Origin: Halobacillus halophilus DSM 2266
GTDB lineage: Bacteria; Bacillota; Bacilli; Bacillales; Halobacillaceae
Length of the DNA: 64,000 bases
Assembly (NCBI RefSeq): GCF_000284515.1
Contig: NC_017668.1
Coordinates: 620,001 to 684,000 of the forward strand
Direction of reading: 5' to 3'
How positions within the stretch are numbered: the first letter of the stretch is position 1; the number at the start of each line of letters is the position of its first letter. The notes below the pieces were generated by a model, which was not told where the DNA came from, made no database searches, and saw only the letters and a program-made list of their open reading frames with translations. Positions 40,214 through 48,874 of this stretch are shown one piece after another. Made by a program: the position numbers and the translations under genes.

Positions 40214-40495
40214 ATGCTTATGTTTAATAGCAATTATGAGGTGGGTGTATTTAAGCGATTAAGTGAAAATAATGAGCTCGTGATGGACGTGGGAAGTGAG
40301 GAATACTTCTTAAAGTTGAATGATGAAGAAATGGAGGATCTGGAACAGCATTTGATGAATCAAGAGAATCTACTCATTCCTTTTCATAGAAAAACAAAGG
40401 AACTGATATTAAATACAGAACCCAATTACGATGAGGAAGAGATGGAAGAACTCATGAACATCAGTGAGGGAGCTGAGGATCATGACGAAGAATAA
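40214..40495 (+). CDS. Small acidic protein of the mobilisation operon
   Basis: An ATG at 40214 after AAAGGAG (40199-40205) gives 93 residues, strongly acidic at the C-terminus (EPNYDEEEMEELMNISEGAEDHDEE). The frame stays open to a GTG at 40142 that would overlap the previous gene. Its own end overlaps the next gene by 14 bp. Function unknown. Confidence 0.55.
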   Translation: MLMFNSNYEVGVFKRLSENNELVMDVGSEEYFLKLNDEEMEDLEQHLMNQENLLIPFHRKTKELILNTEPNYDEEEMEELMNISEGAEDHDEE

Positions 40496-41975
40496 ACCAT
40501 CCTATAAACAGAAGTCACCTGAAAAAGTCAAAGAGGAGATTAATCGACTGACAGAGGGAATGGAAAAAAGTATTTCAAACCACTTTCATTCTCCTGAACA
40601 AATGAAAGAGTATCTAGACTTTATGGGGAAGTTTCACCGGTATTCCCCACGTAATACGGCATTAATTGATTCACAGTTTCCAGGAGCAGAAGCTGTAGGT
40701 TCTTACGCCTTCTGGAAAGATAAAGGGTTCTCTGTAAACAAAGGGGAGAAAAGTCTAAAGGTTCTCGTGCCCAATCGGTTAGGCAAGCAGTTTCAAGATG
40801 AAGAAGGCGAATGGAAACCTTTGAAATATGCAACGAAAAAAGAAAAGCAACAAGTCAAAGACGGTCAACTCGATAAACGAGATGGCCGTCTTGTTTATTC
40901 TACTGGAAGTGTGTTCGATGTTTCCCAGACAACAGCCACTCAAAAAGATCTACCTCAAATCTTTCCTAACAAATGGATTGATGGGGAGGTTGAAAACTAC
41001 ACTCAGCTTCGACAAGGAATGGAGGCTATAGCTGATAAAAACAATATTCAGATTGTAGAGCCTTATGAAGAGTTGGGGGCAGCTAAAGGAGTTAGTTACA
41101 CCGGGCGAAATGAAGTCGCTCTTAATCCGCGTAACTCTGAGCGACAAGATACAAAGACTCTGTTACATGAACTGACTCATGCCAAGCTTCACACAAAGGA
41201 AAATATGAATGACTACACCAAACCGGAGAAAGAATTTCAGGCGGAAATGACAGCTTATACCGTTGCTTCTTATTTCAATATAGATACCAGTGACTACTCT
41301 TTGGATTATCTACACAACTGGACTAAGGATCATGAATTTAAGGACCATGAAAGCCTGTTACAAGAAGTTCAGTCAACAGCTAAAGAATTTATTACGACCA
41401 TAGAAGAATGCATGGGCCAAGAAAAGGAAGGGGAGAAAGATATGAGTGTTAAAGAACAAAAACATGAAATGGAAGAGGAGAAACAAGAAAGAGCGATACT
41501 ACCTTCAGAAAAGCTTCGGGATATGTACCGAAGCCAAGTGAGTAAGGTTAATAAGGATAGCGGGCCGTTTAGTAAGGATGAAATGGCTGAAGAGGAATAT
41601 TCTGATCAAGATTTCAAACAAGCTTATAAAAAGGAGCTCATGAACTTTATTGAACCAACCGTAGGAAAAGAATTAGATAAAGAAGAAAACAATGACCGGC
41701 AAGAACGTCTAAATCAGATGCGTGCTTTTCAAGATACTCACAGTAAGGAAGAGGTGTACCAACTTAAGAAAGAATCTCTTCAAGAATTAAAGGAACTTCC
41801 ATTAACGGATCGTGGTGAGCAGCGACTATCTCAAATCGAAAGTAAGCTGGACCGAGAGTTCAATGAAGAGAAAGAAAAAGAAAGCACCACTTCGGAAATG
41901 AAGAATGGAAAAGGGGATAAGGAGGCATTTCAACAGAAGGAAAAGCAAAAAGAAAAAATAGAGGTTGAACGATAG
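40482..41975 (+). CDS. ArdC-like ssDNA-binding protein with zincin protease domain
   Basis: The 497 residues have an N-terminal ArdC-type domain (residues 30-150: FHRYSPRNTALI, GSYAFWKDKGFSVNKGEKSLKVLVP) and a zinc protease site HELTH at 229-233 in LLHELTHAKLH, with the downstream Glu in EFQAEMTAYTV. The rest is charged and helical. ArdC proteins bind single-stranded DNA and can protect incoming DNA from restriction, which fits expression right after transfer. ATG 40482 follows GAGGGAG; the frame opens at GTG 40464 without a binding site. A strong terminator follows. Confidence 0.82.
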   Translation: MTKNKPSYKQKSPEKVKEEINRLTEGMEKSISNHFHSPEQMKEYLDFMGKFHRYSPRNTALIDSQFPGAEAVGSYAFWKDKGFSVNKGEKSLKVLVPNRLGKQFQDEEGEWKPLKYATKKEKQQVKDGQLDKRDGRLVYSTGSVFDVSQTTATQKDLPQIFPNKWIDGEVENYTQLRQGMEAIADKNNIQIVEPYEELGAAKGVSYTGRNEVALNPRNSERQDTKTLLHELTHAKLHTKENMNDYTKPEKEFQAEMTAYTVASYFNIDTSDYSLDYLHNWTKDHEFKDHESLLQEVQSTAKEFITTIEECMGQEKEGEKDMSVKEQKHEMEEEKQERAILPSEKLRDMYRSQVSKVNKDSGPFSKDEMAEEEYSDQDFKQAYKKELMNFIEPTVGKELDKEENNDRQERLNQMRAFQDTHSKEEVYQLKKESLQELKELPLTDRGEQRLSQIESKLDREFNEEKEKESTTSEMKNGKGDKEAFQQKEKQKEKIEVER

Positions 41976-42003
41976 ACAGGGAGTTTTCTCCCTGTCTTTT
42001 TTT
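41974..42003 (+). terminator. Terminator of the mobilisation operon
   Basis: AGACAGGGAG (41974-41983) and CTCCCTGTCT (41988-41997) form a perfect 10-bp stem with loop TTTT, followed by seven T. Confidence 0.93.
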
Positions 42004-42034
42004 ATATCTAAATTTAGAGAGGAGGAAGTGCTGC

Positions 42035-42940
42035 ATGGCCAAACATGTAAGCGCGGAACAAGTGGAGGTTGCTCGTAATGTGGATCTCATAGACTATCTT
42101 GAGCGTAAAGGGGAGCCATTGAAGAAAGAGGGACGATATTACCGACATCAAGTCCATGACAGCCTAGTGATTAAAGACCAAATGTATGCCTGGAACTCTC
42201 GAGATGAAAAAGGAGCTGGAGTCATTAACTTCGCTAAAATGTTTTATGGCATGAGCTTTCCTGAAGCTGTTCTCGATTTGAATGAACAAGGTTATAAAGT
42301 GAAAGACAATTCCCAAGAGCAAAGGCCTAAGGAACCTTATCAATATCCTTTTCATTATGAAGTGAATGATAGGACAAAGGCTAAAGATTATCTTACGAAT
42401 GAACGGAAAATTCATCCCAAGATTGTTCATTGGCTTGAAAATAAAGATTTAATTGCACAAGACAAGCTTGGGAATGTGGTTTTTAAGTGGAAGCAGCAGG
42501 GAGAGGTCGTGGGAGCAGACCGACAAGGCACTTCTCTAATGAAAGATGGGCGAGTGTTTAAAGGCATTGATAAAAACAGTCATGGTTCGGCTGGATTCTC
42601 AGTTGATATAGGTAAACCCAATTCCATTTACCTTTTTGAGAGCCCGATTGATGCACTGTCTTATTGGAGTATTAAGAAAAACAAGCTGCAAAACACTCGG
42701 TTAGTTTCCATGTCAGGGCTTAAGCGCCAGACGATGATTGATGAAATTAAACGGATGGGCAAGGAAGATCATACGGTGAATCAGATAACTTTCTGTACGG
42801 ATAATGATAAGGCTGGACGGGAGTTTGCAAATAAGTATGTTTGTCTAATGAGTAAGCAAGTATCTAGAATAAATTTACCTACTAGTAAAGACTGGAATGT
42901 TGAGGTTAGAAAACAGAAGGAATTAGAGATGGAAAGGTAG
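42035..42940 (+). CDS. Toprim-domain primase-like protein
   Basis: The 301 residues have an N-terminal DUF3991-type/CHC2-like part (VDLIDYLERKGEPLKKEGRYYRHQ, lacking the zinc cysteines) and a C-terminal Toprim domain with its acidic motifs in LFESPIDALSYWS and FCTDNDKAGREFANKY. Proteins of this group travel with MobP-type relaxases and are thought to help prime the transferred strand in the recipient. It starts at ATG after GAGAGGAGGAAG, as a separate unit after the terminator. Confidence 0.8.
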   Translation: MAKHVSAEQVEVARNVDLIDYLERKGEPLKKEGRYYRHQVHDSLVIKDQMYAWNSRDEKGAGVINFAKMFYGMSFPEAVLDLNEQGYKVKDNSQEQRPKEPYQYPFHYEVNDRTKAKDYLTNERKIHPKIVHWLENKDLIAQDKLGNVVFKWKQQGEVVGADRQGTSLMKDGRVFKGIDKNSHGSAGFSVDIGKPNSIYLFESPIDALSYWSIKKNKLQNTRLVSMSGLKRQTMIDEIKRMGKEDHTVNQITFCTDNDKAGREFANKYVCLMSKQVSRINLPTSKDWNVEVRKQKELEMER

Positions 42941-43049
42941 ACAATTAGACTTTTATTATCGTTCGTGGTTAAGAAAATTAGGGGGAGCTTAATTTCTAAT
43001 GTAATTTTATGGTAAAATTTACTTACCAATTAATAAAGGAGAAACTAAC

Positions 43050-43532
43050 GTGGGGAAACCTTTTAAAAGAAACGAGAAAGATAATTTAAAAATCGATAAG
43101 TTTGATAAAAGTGATTATTTACCGTATGACTTATCTTTTATTCCAAGATCAACTATGTCTAAACAACTTAAGAACTTTGAAGGTACAAAAATTATTTCTC
43201 CCTATGGGAATACAGAGGTTAATATCGAGAATCTAATAGCTCAAAACAAATACCATGAATTAGATCAATTACTCAGAGAATTTGCTGACGAACAATATCA
43301 AACAGGAAACATTGAGCTTGCTAAAAAAGCTTATGAGTTATTATTAGAATTGGGTACTAAGATATCCTCAAACAAAGAAAATCTTCTTAAAATCTATTTA
43401 AATGAAAGAAATGAAAATGGGATTGAAAGAGTGAAAATAGACTTATACAACCAAATGAAAGAAACTACTGATTATAATTATCAGCAAAATAAAATAAAGA
43501 GAATTATAAATGTATACTTCCGCTCTTACTAA
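43050..43532 (+). CDS. Small helical protein, head of the ATPase/nuclease region
   Basis: The 160 residues have a polar N-terminus and a helical C-terminal part with a TPR-like pair (YHELDQLLREFADEQYQTGNIELAKKAYELLLELG). The start is GTG 43050 after AAGGAGAAAC. I do not recognise a family. A terminator follows, so it may be transcribed apart from the GHKL-zincin gene, or share only part of its transcript. Confidence 0.55.
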   Translation: MGKPFKRNEKDNLKIDKFDKSDYLPYDLSFIPRSTMSKQLKNFEGTKIISPYGNTEVNIENLIAQNKYHELDQLLREFADEQYQTGNIELAKKAYELLLELGTKISSNKENLLKIYLNERNENGIERVKIDLYNQMKETTDYNYQQNKIKRIINVYFRSY

Positions 43533-43539
43533 AGAACTT

Positions 43540-43584
43540 CCAAAATTAATTGTGGTTAAGGCATGTCAATTAATTTTGGTTTTA
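43540..43584 (+). terminator. Terminator before the GHKL-zincin gene
   Basis: CCAAAATTAATT (43540-43551) and AATTAATTTTGG (43568-43579) form a perfect 12-bp stem followed by TTTTAAAT. Confidence 0.75.
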
Positions 43585-43619
43585 AATAGAAGAAATTCAA
43601 GGTTAGAGGAGGGTACAGT

Positions 43620-45059
43620 TTGAAAAAATTCGATCTAAATATTGAAGAAGTGTTGGATCACTGGGAGACTCCCCATGCATTGAGGGAGATAATTGCTAAT
43701 GCCCTAGATGAAACATCATTAACAAACACAAAAGAGCCGGAAATCTTTCCTGATTTAGAGGGTAATTGGCACATTAAAGACTTTGGACGAGGATTAAGGT
43801 ATGAACACTTTACTCAGAATGAGAATAAAGAAAAACTAGAGAATTCAAAAAAGGTAATTGGAAAATTCGGTGTGGGTTTAAAAGACGCCATGGCAACTTT
43901 TAATCGTAGAGGTGTTGGTATTCTTATTCAATCTAAGTATAGTGATATATCCATCGAGAAAATGTCGAAAAGTGGATTTGATGACGTTATCACTTTACAC
44001 GCTATTGTAAAAGAACCAACCAATCCTAATATGGTAGGAACAGAATTTATATTTAAAGGAATTACATCAGAAGAGATTTATGAAGCTAAAAGCTTCTTCC
44101 TAATGTATTCGGGGGAAACTGTCTTAGAAGAAAACAATTATGGTCAGCTAATTAATAAGAACGCACAGGAATCCAAAGTTTATGTGAATGGGCTGTGTGT
44201 AGCTGTAGAAGAAAATTTATTGTTCTCCTACAATATTACATCCCCCACGAAAAAACTTCTTCGCTCCTTAAACAGAGAAAGAACGAATGTTGGGAGAAGT
44301 GCATATTCTGATCGAATGAAATCAATTCTTTTGGACTCATCAAGTTCTAAATTTGCAAAAATGCTTGTGGAAGATCTTGAAAGAGTTCAAAAAGGAGAAG
44401 CGCATGATGAACTTCAATGGGTTGATGTGCAGCTCCATGCTTGTAGAATTTTAAATGACAAAGAAGAAGTTCTTTTTTTGACGTCAGTTGATATGATGAA
44501 TTCGAAGAGTAAATATGTAAGTTACGCCCAAGATGAAGGACGAAGAATTGTAACAATCCCGGAGAATTTATCTGGTAAACTACGAAATACTAAAGATATA
44601 AAAGGGAATGAGATGGTAAATTTAGATAAGTATGTTACCGAGTGGAATGAGAATTTTAAATTCGATTTGGTAAAAGAGACTGAATTGAGTCAAAACGAGA
44701 GGGAAGTTTTTTCTTATAAAGACATTATCATTAAGTGGTTCCCCAAAAATGAAGGAAGAGTAGAGGAAATTCTTGTATCGAATAAAATGCGGCCAGATGA
44801 TTATAAGGGTTCGGAGGCTTCGGGTTTGTGGATTGAGAGTGAGAAAAAGATTCTAATAAATCGAAAACAATTGCGTAATTTAGAAGGATTTGCTGGAACT
44901 CTTATCCACGAGTTAATTCATGCTTACACTAATACTGATGATCAAACAATTGAATTTGAGAATGAACTTACGAATATGTTAGGGAAATTATCAATGCTCA
45001 TCATTGGAAAAGAACAAATAGAAAACAAAAAGAATAAATTTTGGGGGATCTTTCGTTGA
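43620..45059 (+). CDS. GHKL ATPase fused to a C-terminal zincin metallopeptidase
   Basis: The 479 residues hold the complete GHKL ATP-binding signature: N box REIIANALDE (22-31), G1 box KDFGRGL (53-59) and G2 box GKFGVGLKDA (81-90). Near the end comes a zinc protease motif in LIHELIHAYTN (HELIH 430-434) with a likely third ligand Glu further on. The middle (250-400) is unassigned. A chaperone- or MORC-like ATPase linked to a protease suggests a sensor-effector protein in which ATP-driven clamp movement controls cleavage. The start is TTG after GAGGAGGG. It lies in the ICE cargo zone beside a putative nuclease gene, a setting typical of anti-phage systems. I know of no named system with this exact fusion. 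Confidence 0.75.
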   Translation: MKKFDLNIEEVLDHWETPHALREIIANALDETSLTNTKEPEIFPDLEGNWHIKDFGRGLRYEHFTQNENKEKLENSKKVIGKFGVGLKDAMATFNRRGVGILIQSKYSDISIEKMSKSGFDDVITLHAIVKEPTNPNMVGTEFIFKGITSEEIYEAKSFFLMYSGETVLEENNYGQLINKNAQESKVYVNGLCVAVEENLLFSYNITSPTKKLLRSLNRERTNVGRSAYSDRMKSILLDSSSSKFAKMLVEDLERVQKGEAHDELQWVDVQLHACRILNDKEEVLFLTSVDMMNSKSKYVSYAQDEGRRIVTIPENLSGKLRNTKDIKGNEMVNLDKYVTEWNENFKFDLVKETELSQNEREVFSYKDIIIKWFPKNEGRVEEILVSNKMRPDDYKGSEASGLWIESEKKILINRKQLRNLEGFAGTLIHELIHAYTNTDDQTIEFENELTNMLGKLSMLIIGKEQIENKKNKFWGIFR

Positions 45060-45371
45060 ATTGCTTTGTAGAAGTGAATAGGGAAAATTTTTATTCGTTA
45101 TTAGTTAATCGGTAATTTCAATTCATTAATTATCGATTTAACAGTTAATTAGTGTTTAAAGAATCTTCCAAATGTGATTTTAATCCTTTCTGTGCTGAGG
45201 CAGGCTGCAAACCATGGTTATAGTCTAGTACGAACTTCTATTGCCCAAGCTATTTAAATTGGGTGTCTGTTCGCTAATTAATAGTTGTTGAATATATGGA
45301 TATTCAAAAGATGTTATTACAAATAAACGATGTGGGAAATATATAATAATTAGGGTCATTAAAGAATGTGA
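45060..45371. other. Gene-free AT-rich gap
   Basis: No open frame with a credible start, no tRNA and no strong terminator were seen. It separates the GHKL-zincin gene from the nuclease-like gene and probably holds the promoter of the latter. Confidence 0.4.
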
Positions 45372-45437
45372 GGAAAGGGAGAGTTCAACATAAAAGGGGA
45401 ATGTACTAATCTAGAATACAACATCAATGGTATAGGA

Positions 45438-47195
45438 GTGGTCACTCCTGTAATTTATCCATTTGTTAATGAATTGTATTGCGATAGTAAATTGAAAATA
45501 GAACATAAATTAAAGGATATTAATCAACTAGGAGCAATAAAATACATTCATAGCGGAGCACATTATACTAGGTACGAGTATGTGTTGTTACAATTTATGT
45601 TAATCAATTTTATAAAAAATAACAGTGAGTGGGGACTAGGATCAAGATTTAATTTCTCATCCCTAGGGAATCCAGAATTATCTTATGAGAGAAAGATAAC
45701 AGGAGCTGAAATCTTAGAATTGATAGTTTTGTTTGGAAATTTGGGTCATTTTAAAGATACATTTTCAAGTAACAAGGTGTGGTTTCATTATCTTTTTACA
45801 AACAAATATGATTTAAGGAATTGTTTAAAAAAGGGTCTGAAAAGTAACGGTAAAAACCTATTAAATAAACTGCTATCTAGTGGTAATTCCTATAAAATAC
45901 AATGGATAAATACATTGTTTATTTTATCTAGGACTGAAAATTTAGATGATTATAGAATTATATGTGAAGAAGTCGTCAATAAAATTCTATCCAATAAGAC
46001 CGATAAATGGCTAGATATATATTATAAAATTAGAAAAGTATCGTACGTGGTTTTGGATAGTCATTATTCTCATATACCCATTTCAATTAGTCTTCAGAAT
46101 GTGTTGTTCAACGAAAAGTTGTTTGTTGATGAATTAAGTAAATATAGTTCTGGTTTAATGGGAGCTTTTGATAGGGTTAATGATCTATTAGAAGACACAC
46201 TATATCTAGAAAACAACACTTTATTAATGGGTACTTATAGAAGTATGGATATAAACACAAAATTGCAGATTCATCTCGATAATAACCAAGATAATAAAGC
46301 AATTTCTAAGATAAAAATGTTAATTTCTGGGGAAACTGCCTCACCTTTTTATGAAGACTTCAAAATCTCAGATGAAGAAATACCATGGGATAAAGATAGG
46401 AATTTAAGCATTACTTATTTTATAAAGCATAGAGAGTATTTCCCCGAAGATGTTTTTCAGAAAGAGTTAGCTGTAAGCAAAAAGTTAGGAAAAGAATGTT
46501 ATGTTGCATTTAATTTTTCTCCTAGTTTTTCAAAATATAGAACAGTATATTCAATTAATAAAAAATTAGAGCACTCAAAGCAAATAAAAGAGTGTTTAAA
46601 AATAATTCGTATAGCACTGGAAGATTATTTGTTGTATCGCAAGTACTCTTTTGAGGAAGTTAGCAATGGTAGACTTGAAGAAGTGGTAATGAAGAAAATG
46701 ATTACATATTTCTTTAGGAACTTGTTAACCGAAGATTATTTTTGTGAATTTGATTATATTAAAAATTCCTCTCCCTTTATTATTGAAAACGGATGTAAAA
46801 AGACAATAAATAAGGTTGATGAATATATTGAGTATTATAAGTCAAACAGTCCTCACGAAAAAGACGCTATACATGAATTAGAAACTGTTAAAGCTAGTTT
46901 GAAATCAATATCTTATAAAGGGCTGATGATAGTTTACTTAGGGTCTATTAGGTTTATAAATAATGACAAGAAATCTGTATGTGAACTAGATGGTTTAATC
47001 CTCACTCCTAAGCATAACGCAGAAAATATACGAGTGATTGAAGCAAAGAATTTAAGGAAAAAGAAAAGAAGGACTACAGTGGCAGCCAAACAATTAGAAG
47101 AGCAATTCACACCACTATTGTCCAACTACTTTAAGAGTAAATTAGTAACAGAAGATATAGAAGGTTTTGGAGCACAGATAAAAATTAGAAAATAA
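45438..47195 (+). CDS. Large unknown protein with C-terminal PD-(D/E)XK nuclease motif
   Basis: From GTG 45438 the protein has 585 residues and is rich in Lys, Asn and Ile. Only the C-terminus is interpretable: CELDGLIL (Asp 518), then IRVIEAKN (Glu 535, Lys 537) and a following helix. This is the D...(E/D)XK arrangement of PD-(D/E)XK nucleases. The start is doubtful. The GTG has no binding site, while the same frame is open back to 45372 and that stretch (GECTNLEYNINGIG) looks coded, with a good GGAAAGGGAG ahead of an ATA at 45390. Either an unusual start or a lost start codon is possible. The base composition is lower in GC than the transfer genes, which suggests separate acquisition. Confidence 0.65.
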   Translation: MVTPVIYPFVNELYCDSKLKIEHKLKDINQLGAIKYIHSGAHYTRYEYVLLQFMLINFIKNNSEWGLGSRFNFSSLGNPELSYERKITGAEILELIVLFGNLGHFKDTFSSNKVWFHYLFTNKYDLRNCLKKGLKSNGKNLLNKLLSSGNSYKIQWINTLFILSRTENLDDYRIICEEVVNKILSNKTDKWLDIYYKIRKVSYVVLDSHYSHIPISISLQNVLFNEKLFVDELSKYSSGLMGAFDRVNDLLEDTLYLENNTLLMGTYRSMDINTKLQIHLDNNQDNKAISKIKMLISGETASPFYEDFKISDEEIPWDKDRNLSITYFIKHREYFPEDVFQKELAVSKKLGKECYVAFNFSPSFSKYRTVYSINKKLEHSKQIKECLKIIRIALEDYLLYRKYSFEEVSNGRLEEVVMKKMITYFFRNLLTEDYFCEFDYIKNSSPFIIENGCKKTINKVDEYIEYYKSNSPHEKDAIHELETVKASLKSISYKGLMIVYLGSIRFINNDKKSVCELDGLILTPKHNAENIRVIEAKNLRKKKRRTTVAAKQLEEQFTPLLSNYFKSKLVTEDIEGFGAQIKIRK

Positions 47196-47608
47196 ACTAA
47201 AATCCACCTTTTAAAATTCTGTTATCATTGACATACATTTTGACATACCATTACACATTTATGTCTATATCCTTATTTAATTTTAATTTTGCTCAGCCCA
47301 TTTGACATAGCTTTTTCGTAATATCTTAGACTTTATTGTTCTTTATTTACCTTGGTGAAACCATGGGCGGCATAATGTGAATGTAAGTTGTCCTCAAGCC
47401 TTATTTTGAGTTCGAAATTCCAGAGAGAGTTATAATTCTTTGATGTCCTAAGTGTTCCAATCTAATGGCAAATTTTTCAGATCAAATTCATTTAGAAGAG
47501 TACTAAGGTGTATGGATCTAATTAAGGCAAACTTAGAACTATCAACAAATGATCATAAAAGCAATTTTAAGATTTGAATGAATGTTTTAGAAAGAATAAA
47601 AAGGATGG
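47196..47608. other. Gene-free region after the nuclease-like gene
   Basis: No gene is supported here. Three TTGACATA units occur (at about 47228, 47240 and 47301), two of them 12 bp apart. They could be -35 elements or protein sites. Confidence 0.35.
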
Positions 47609-47690
47609 TATAATAATTAAATCCTTGCATAGTTTTATTATTTTTCATGCGAGGTATGAGCCCCACCTTCCGTCAAAGGTGGGGTTTTTT
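47609..47690 (+). ncRNA. Possible small RNA with its own promoter and terminator
   Basis: A perfect TATAAT (47609-47614) is followed about 50 bp later by a terminator: CCCCACCTT (47661-47669) with AAGGTGGGG (47676-47684), then six T. Nothing in between can code for a peptide with a binding site, so a transcript of about 70 nt is suggested. The -35 is poor. A similar terminator sequence ends the YolD operon at 48875-48901. Confidence 0.4.
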
Positions 47691-47723
47691 ATTAGAAAGT
47701 TATTTTGCGTACTGTGAGGATTC

Positions 47724-47897
47724 TTAATGTTTTATTTCATTCTCTAACTCTAAATTTTTTTCAAGATCCATGATTTTCTTCTGCTGACCATAGATATATT
47801 TGATCATAGAAGTAATGACATCATCTACCCCAGACTCTACATTATATTGCTTTAACTCATCAGACCAAGCTAACAATTGCTTGACCATAGGTTCCAT
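47724..47897 (-). CDS. Small helical protein (57 residues)
   Basis: An ATG at 47897 on the minus strand follows a strong binding site (AGGTGATAAT). The product begins MEPMVKQLLAWSDEL and ends in a charged helix (KKIMDLEKNLELENEIK). The gene lies 44 bp downstream of another small gene (47942-48160) and forms an operon with it. It may be a small regulator or SOS-associated peptide of the YolD neighbourhood. Confidence 0.6.
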   Translation of the reverse strand: MEPMVKQLLAWSDELKQYNVESGVDDVITSMIKYIYGQQKKIMDLEKNLELENEIKH

Positions 47898-47941
47898 ATT
47901 ATCACCTCATTTATCTTCAGAATGAAAGTATTTGTTCTCTT

Positions 47942-48160
47942 TTAGTACCTTAGATTATAGCCTTCCATAACTAACTCTCTCCTTAAATCTACATAAGCTT
48001 GCTGAGAATTATCCAGCATATCTCCCAGTTCATTAATGCACTTCTTCTGGTTGATAAGGTACTTGCTCAAGTTATCGAAAACCTGTAGCACCTCCAGATC
48101 CAATTCGTGCTTCTTCAATTCTGATTCCCATTGCCTAATTTGTTGTTTTAATTCCTTCAT
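47942..48160 (-). CDS. Small coiled-coil protein (72 residues)
   Basis: The 72 residues are predicted as coiled coil (LKQQIRQWESELKKHELDLEVLQVFDNLSKYL). The start follows AAAGGAGTGA. It is divergent from the YolD operon; the two 18-bp repeats (48191-48208, 48229-48246) lie between them and may control both. The family was not recognised. Confidence 0.6.
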   Translation of the reverse strand: MKELKQQIRQWESELKKHELDLEVLQVFDNLSKYLINQKKCINELGDMLDNSQQAYVDLRRELVMEGYNLRY

Positions 48161-48190
48161 TTAAATCACTCCTTTACTTTATTATCGTTA

Positions 48191-48246
48191 TTTAATTAGT
48201 TTTTGGTGTCACCTTTTTAGAAAAAATGTTTAATTATTTTTTGGTG
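48191..48246 (+). repeat. Two 18-bp direct repeats in a divergent promoter region
   Basis: TTTAATTAGTTTTTGGTG (48191-48208) and TTTAATTATTTTTTGGTG (48229-48246) agree in 17 of 18 positions, 38 bp apart. They are probably binding sites for a regulator acting together with the LexA box downstream. Confidence 0.5.
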
Positions 48247-48258
48247 ATGGTATAATGA

Positions 48259-48270
48259 GAACAAATGTTC
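48259..48270. promoter_or_regulatory. LexA (SOS) box and promoter of the YolD operon
   Basis: GAACAAATGTTC fits GAACNNNNGTTC. It sits between two TATAAT hexamers (48251-48256 and 48272-48277) and 26 bp before the first gene, so LexA would block RNA polymerase. Confidence 0.8.
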
Positions 48271-48295
48271 GTATAATATTTTAGGAGGGATTAAC

Positions 48296-48529
48296 ATGAA
48301 TGGAATTATGGACCGGGCAGTTATAAGTAAACAAAGACTTGAGATGGTTTATATCTCTTCAAATGGAGACATGTCACAGGGGGTAGTACGTATTTTGGAG
48401 GTACGTAAGGATTCTATTCTGGCTTTTTGTCTTGTTCGAAGGAAGGTACGCACCTTCAAGCTTGAAAACATTCTATCGTTATTTCCTTATAAGTTTAAGA
48501 AAAATATGGAGGGAGTAGCACATGGATAG
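48296..48529 (+). CDS. Small beta-rich protein upstream of YolD-like gene
   Basis: The 77 residues (MVYISSNGDMSQGVVRILEVRKDSILAFCLVRRKVRTFKLENILSL in the core) resemble the WYL-type fold seen in small proteins next to yolD/uvrX in Bacillus. The start follows AGGAGGG. It overlaps the YolD-like gene by 8 bp and is under the LexA box, so it should be induced by DNA damage. Confidence 0.65.
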   Translation: MNGIMDRAVISKQRLEMVYISSNGDMSQGVVRILEVRKDSILAFCLVRRKVRTFKLENILSLFPYKFKKNMEGVAHG

Positions 48530-48863
48530 TCGTAACCGAGATCGTGGAACCATAAAGTGGACGTCGCTAATGTTGCCGGAGCATGTTGAGGCCCTCCAGT
48601 TGCTCTGGAAAGAAGATGAGCAAGTGGAGAAAGCCATTCTTGATGAACAGCAGTTGGAAGAAATTGATTTTGCGTTGCAACGAGCAAAAAGTGATAGCCT
48701 ACCAATCGTGCTTAAATACCATAACGGCTATAATTACAGCTGCAATAAATTTAAAGTTCTTGGGCTAGATCCAGGTACTAGAAACATTCGTTGCTTAGAC
48801 ATAGAAAATCAATTGAATAAATCCATTCCTTTTGCAGAAATTTTCAGTGTGGAATTTATATAG
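48522..48863 (+). CDS. YolD-like protein
   Basis: The 113 residues open with RDRGTIKWTSLMLPEHVEALQLLW, the YolD family signature, and have a beta-rich second half. YolD-like genes normally sit beside a Y-family DNA polymerase (UvrX/YqjW) in SOS operons of Bacillus phages and elements and are thought to modulate it. No polymerase gene is present here, so the operon is a remnant or YolD acts with a host polymerase. The start follows GGAGGGA. Confidence 0.85.
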   Translation: MDSRNRDRGTIKWTSLMLPEHVEALQLLWKEDEQVEKAILDEQQLEEIDFALQRAKSDSLPIVLKYHNGYNYSCNKFKVLGLDPGTRNIRCLDIENQLNKSIPFAEIFSVEFI

Positions 48864-48874
48864 CGCATACTTTT

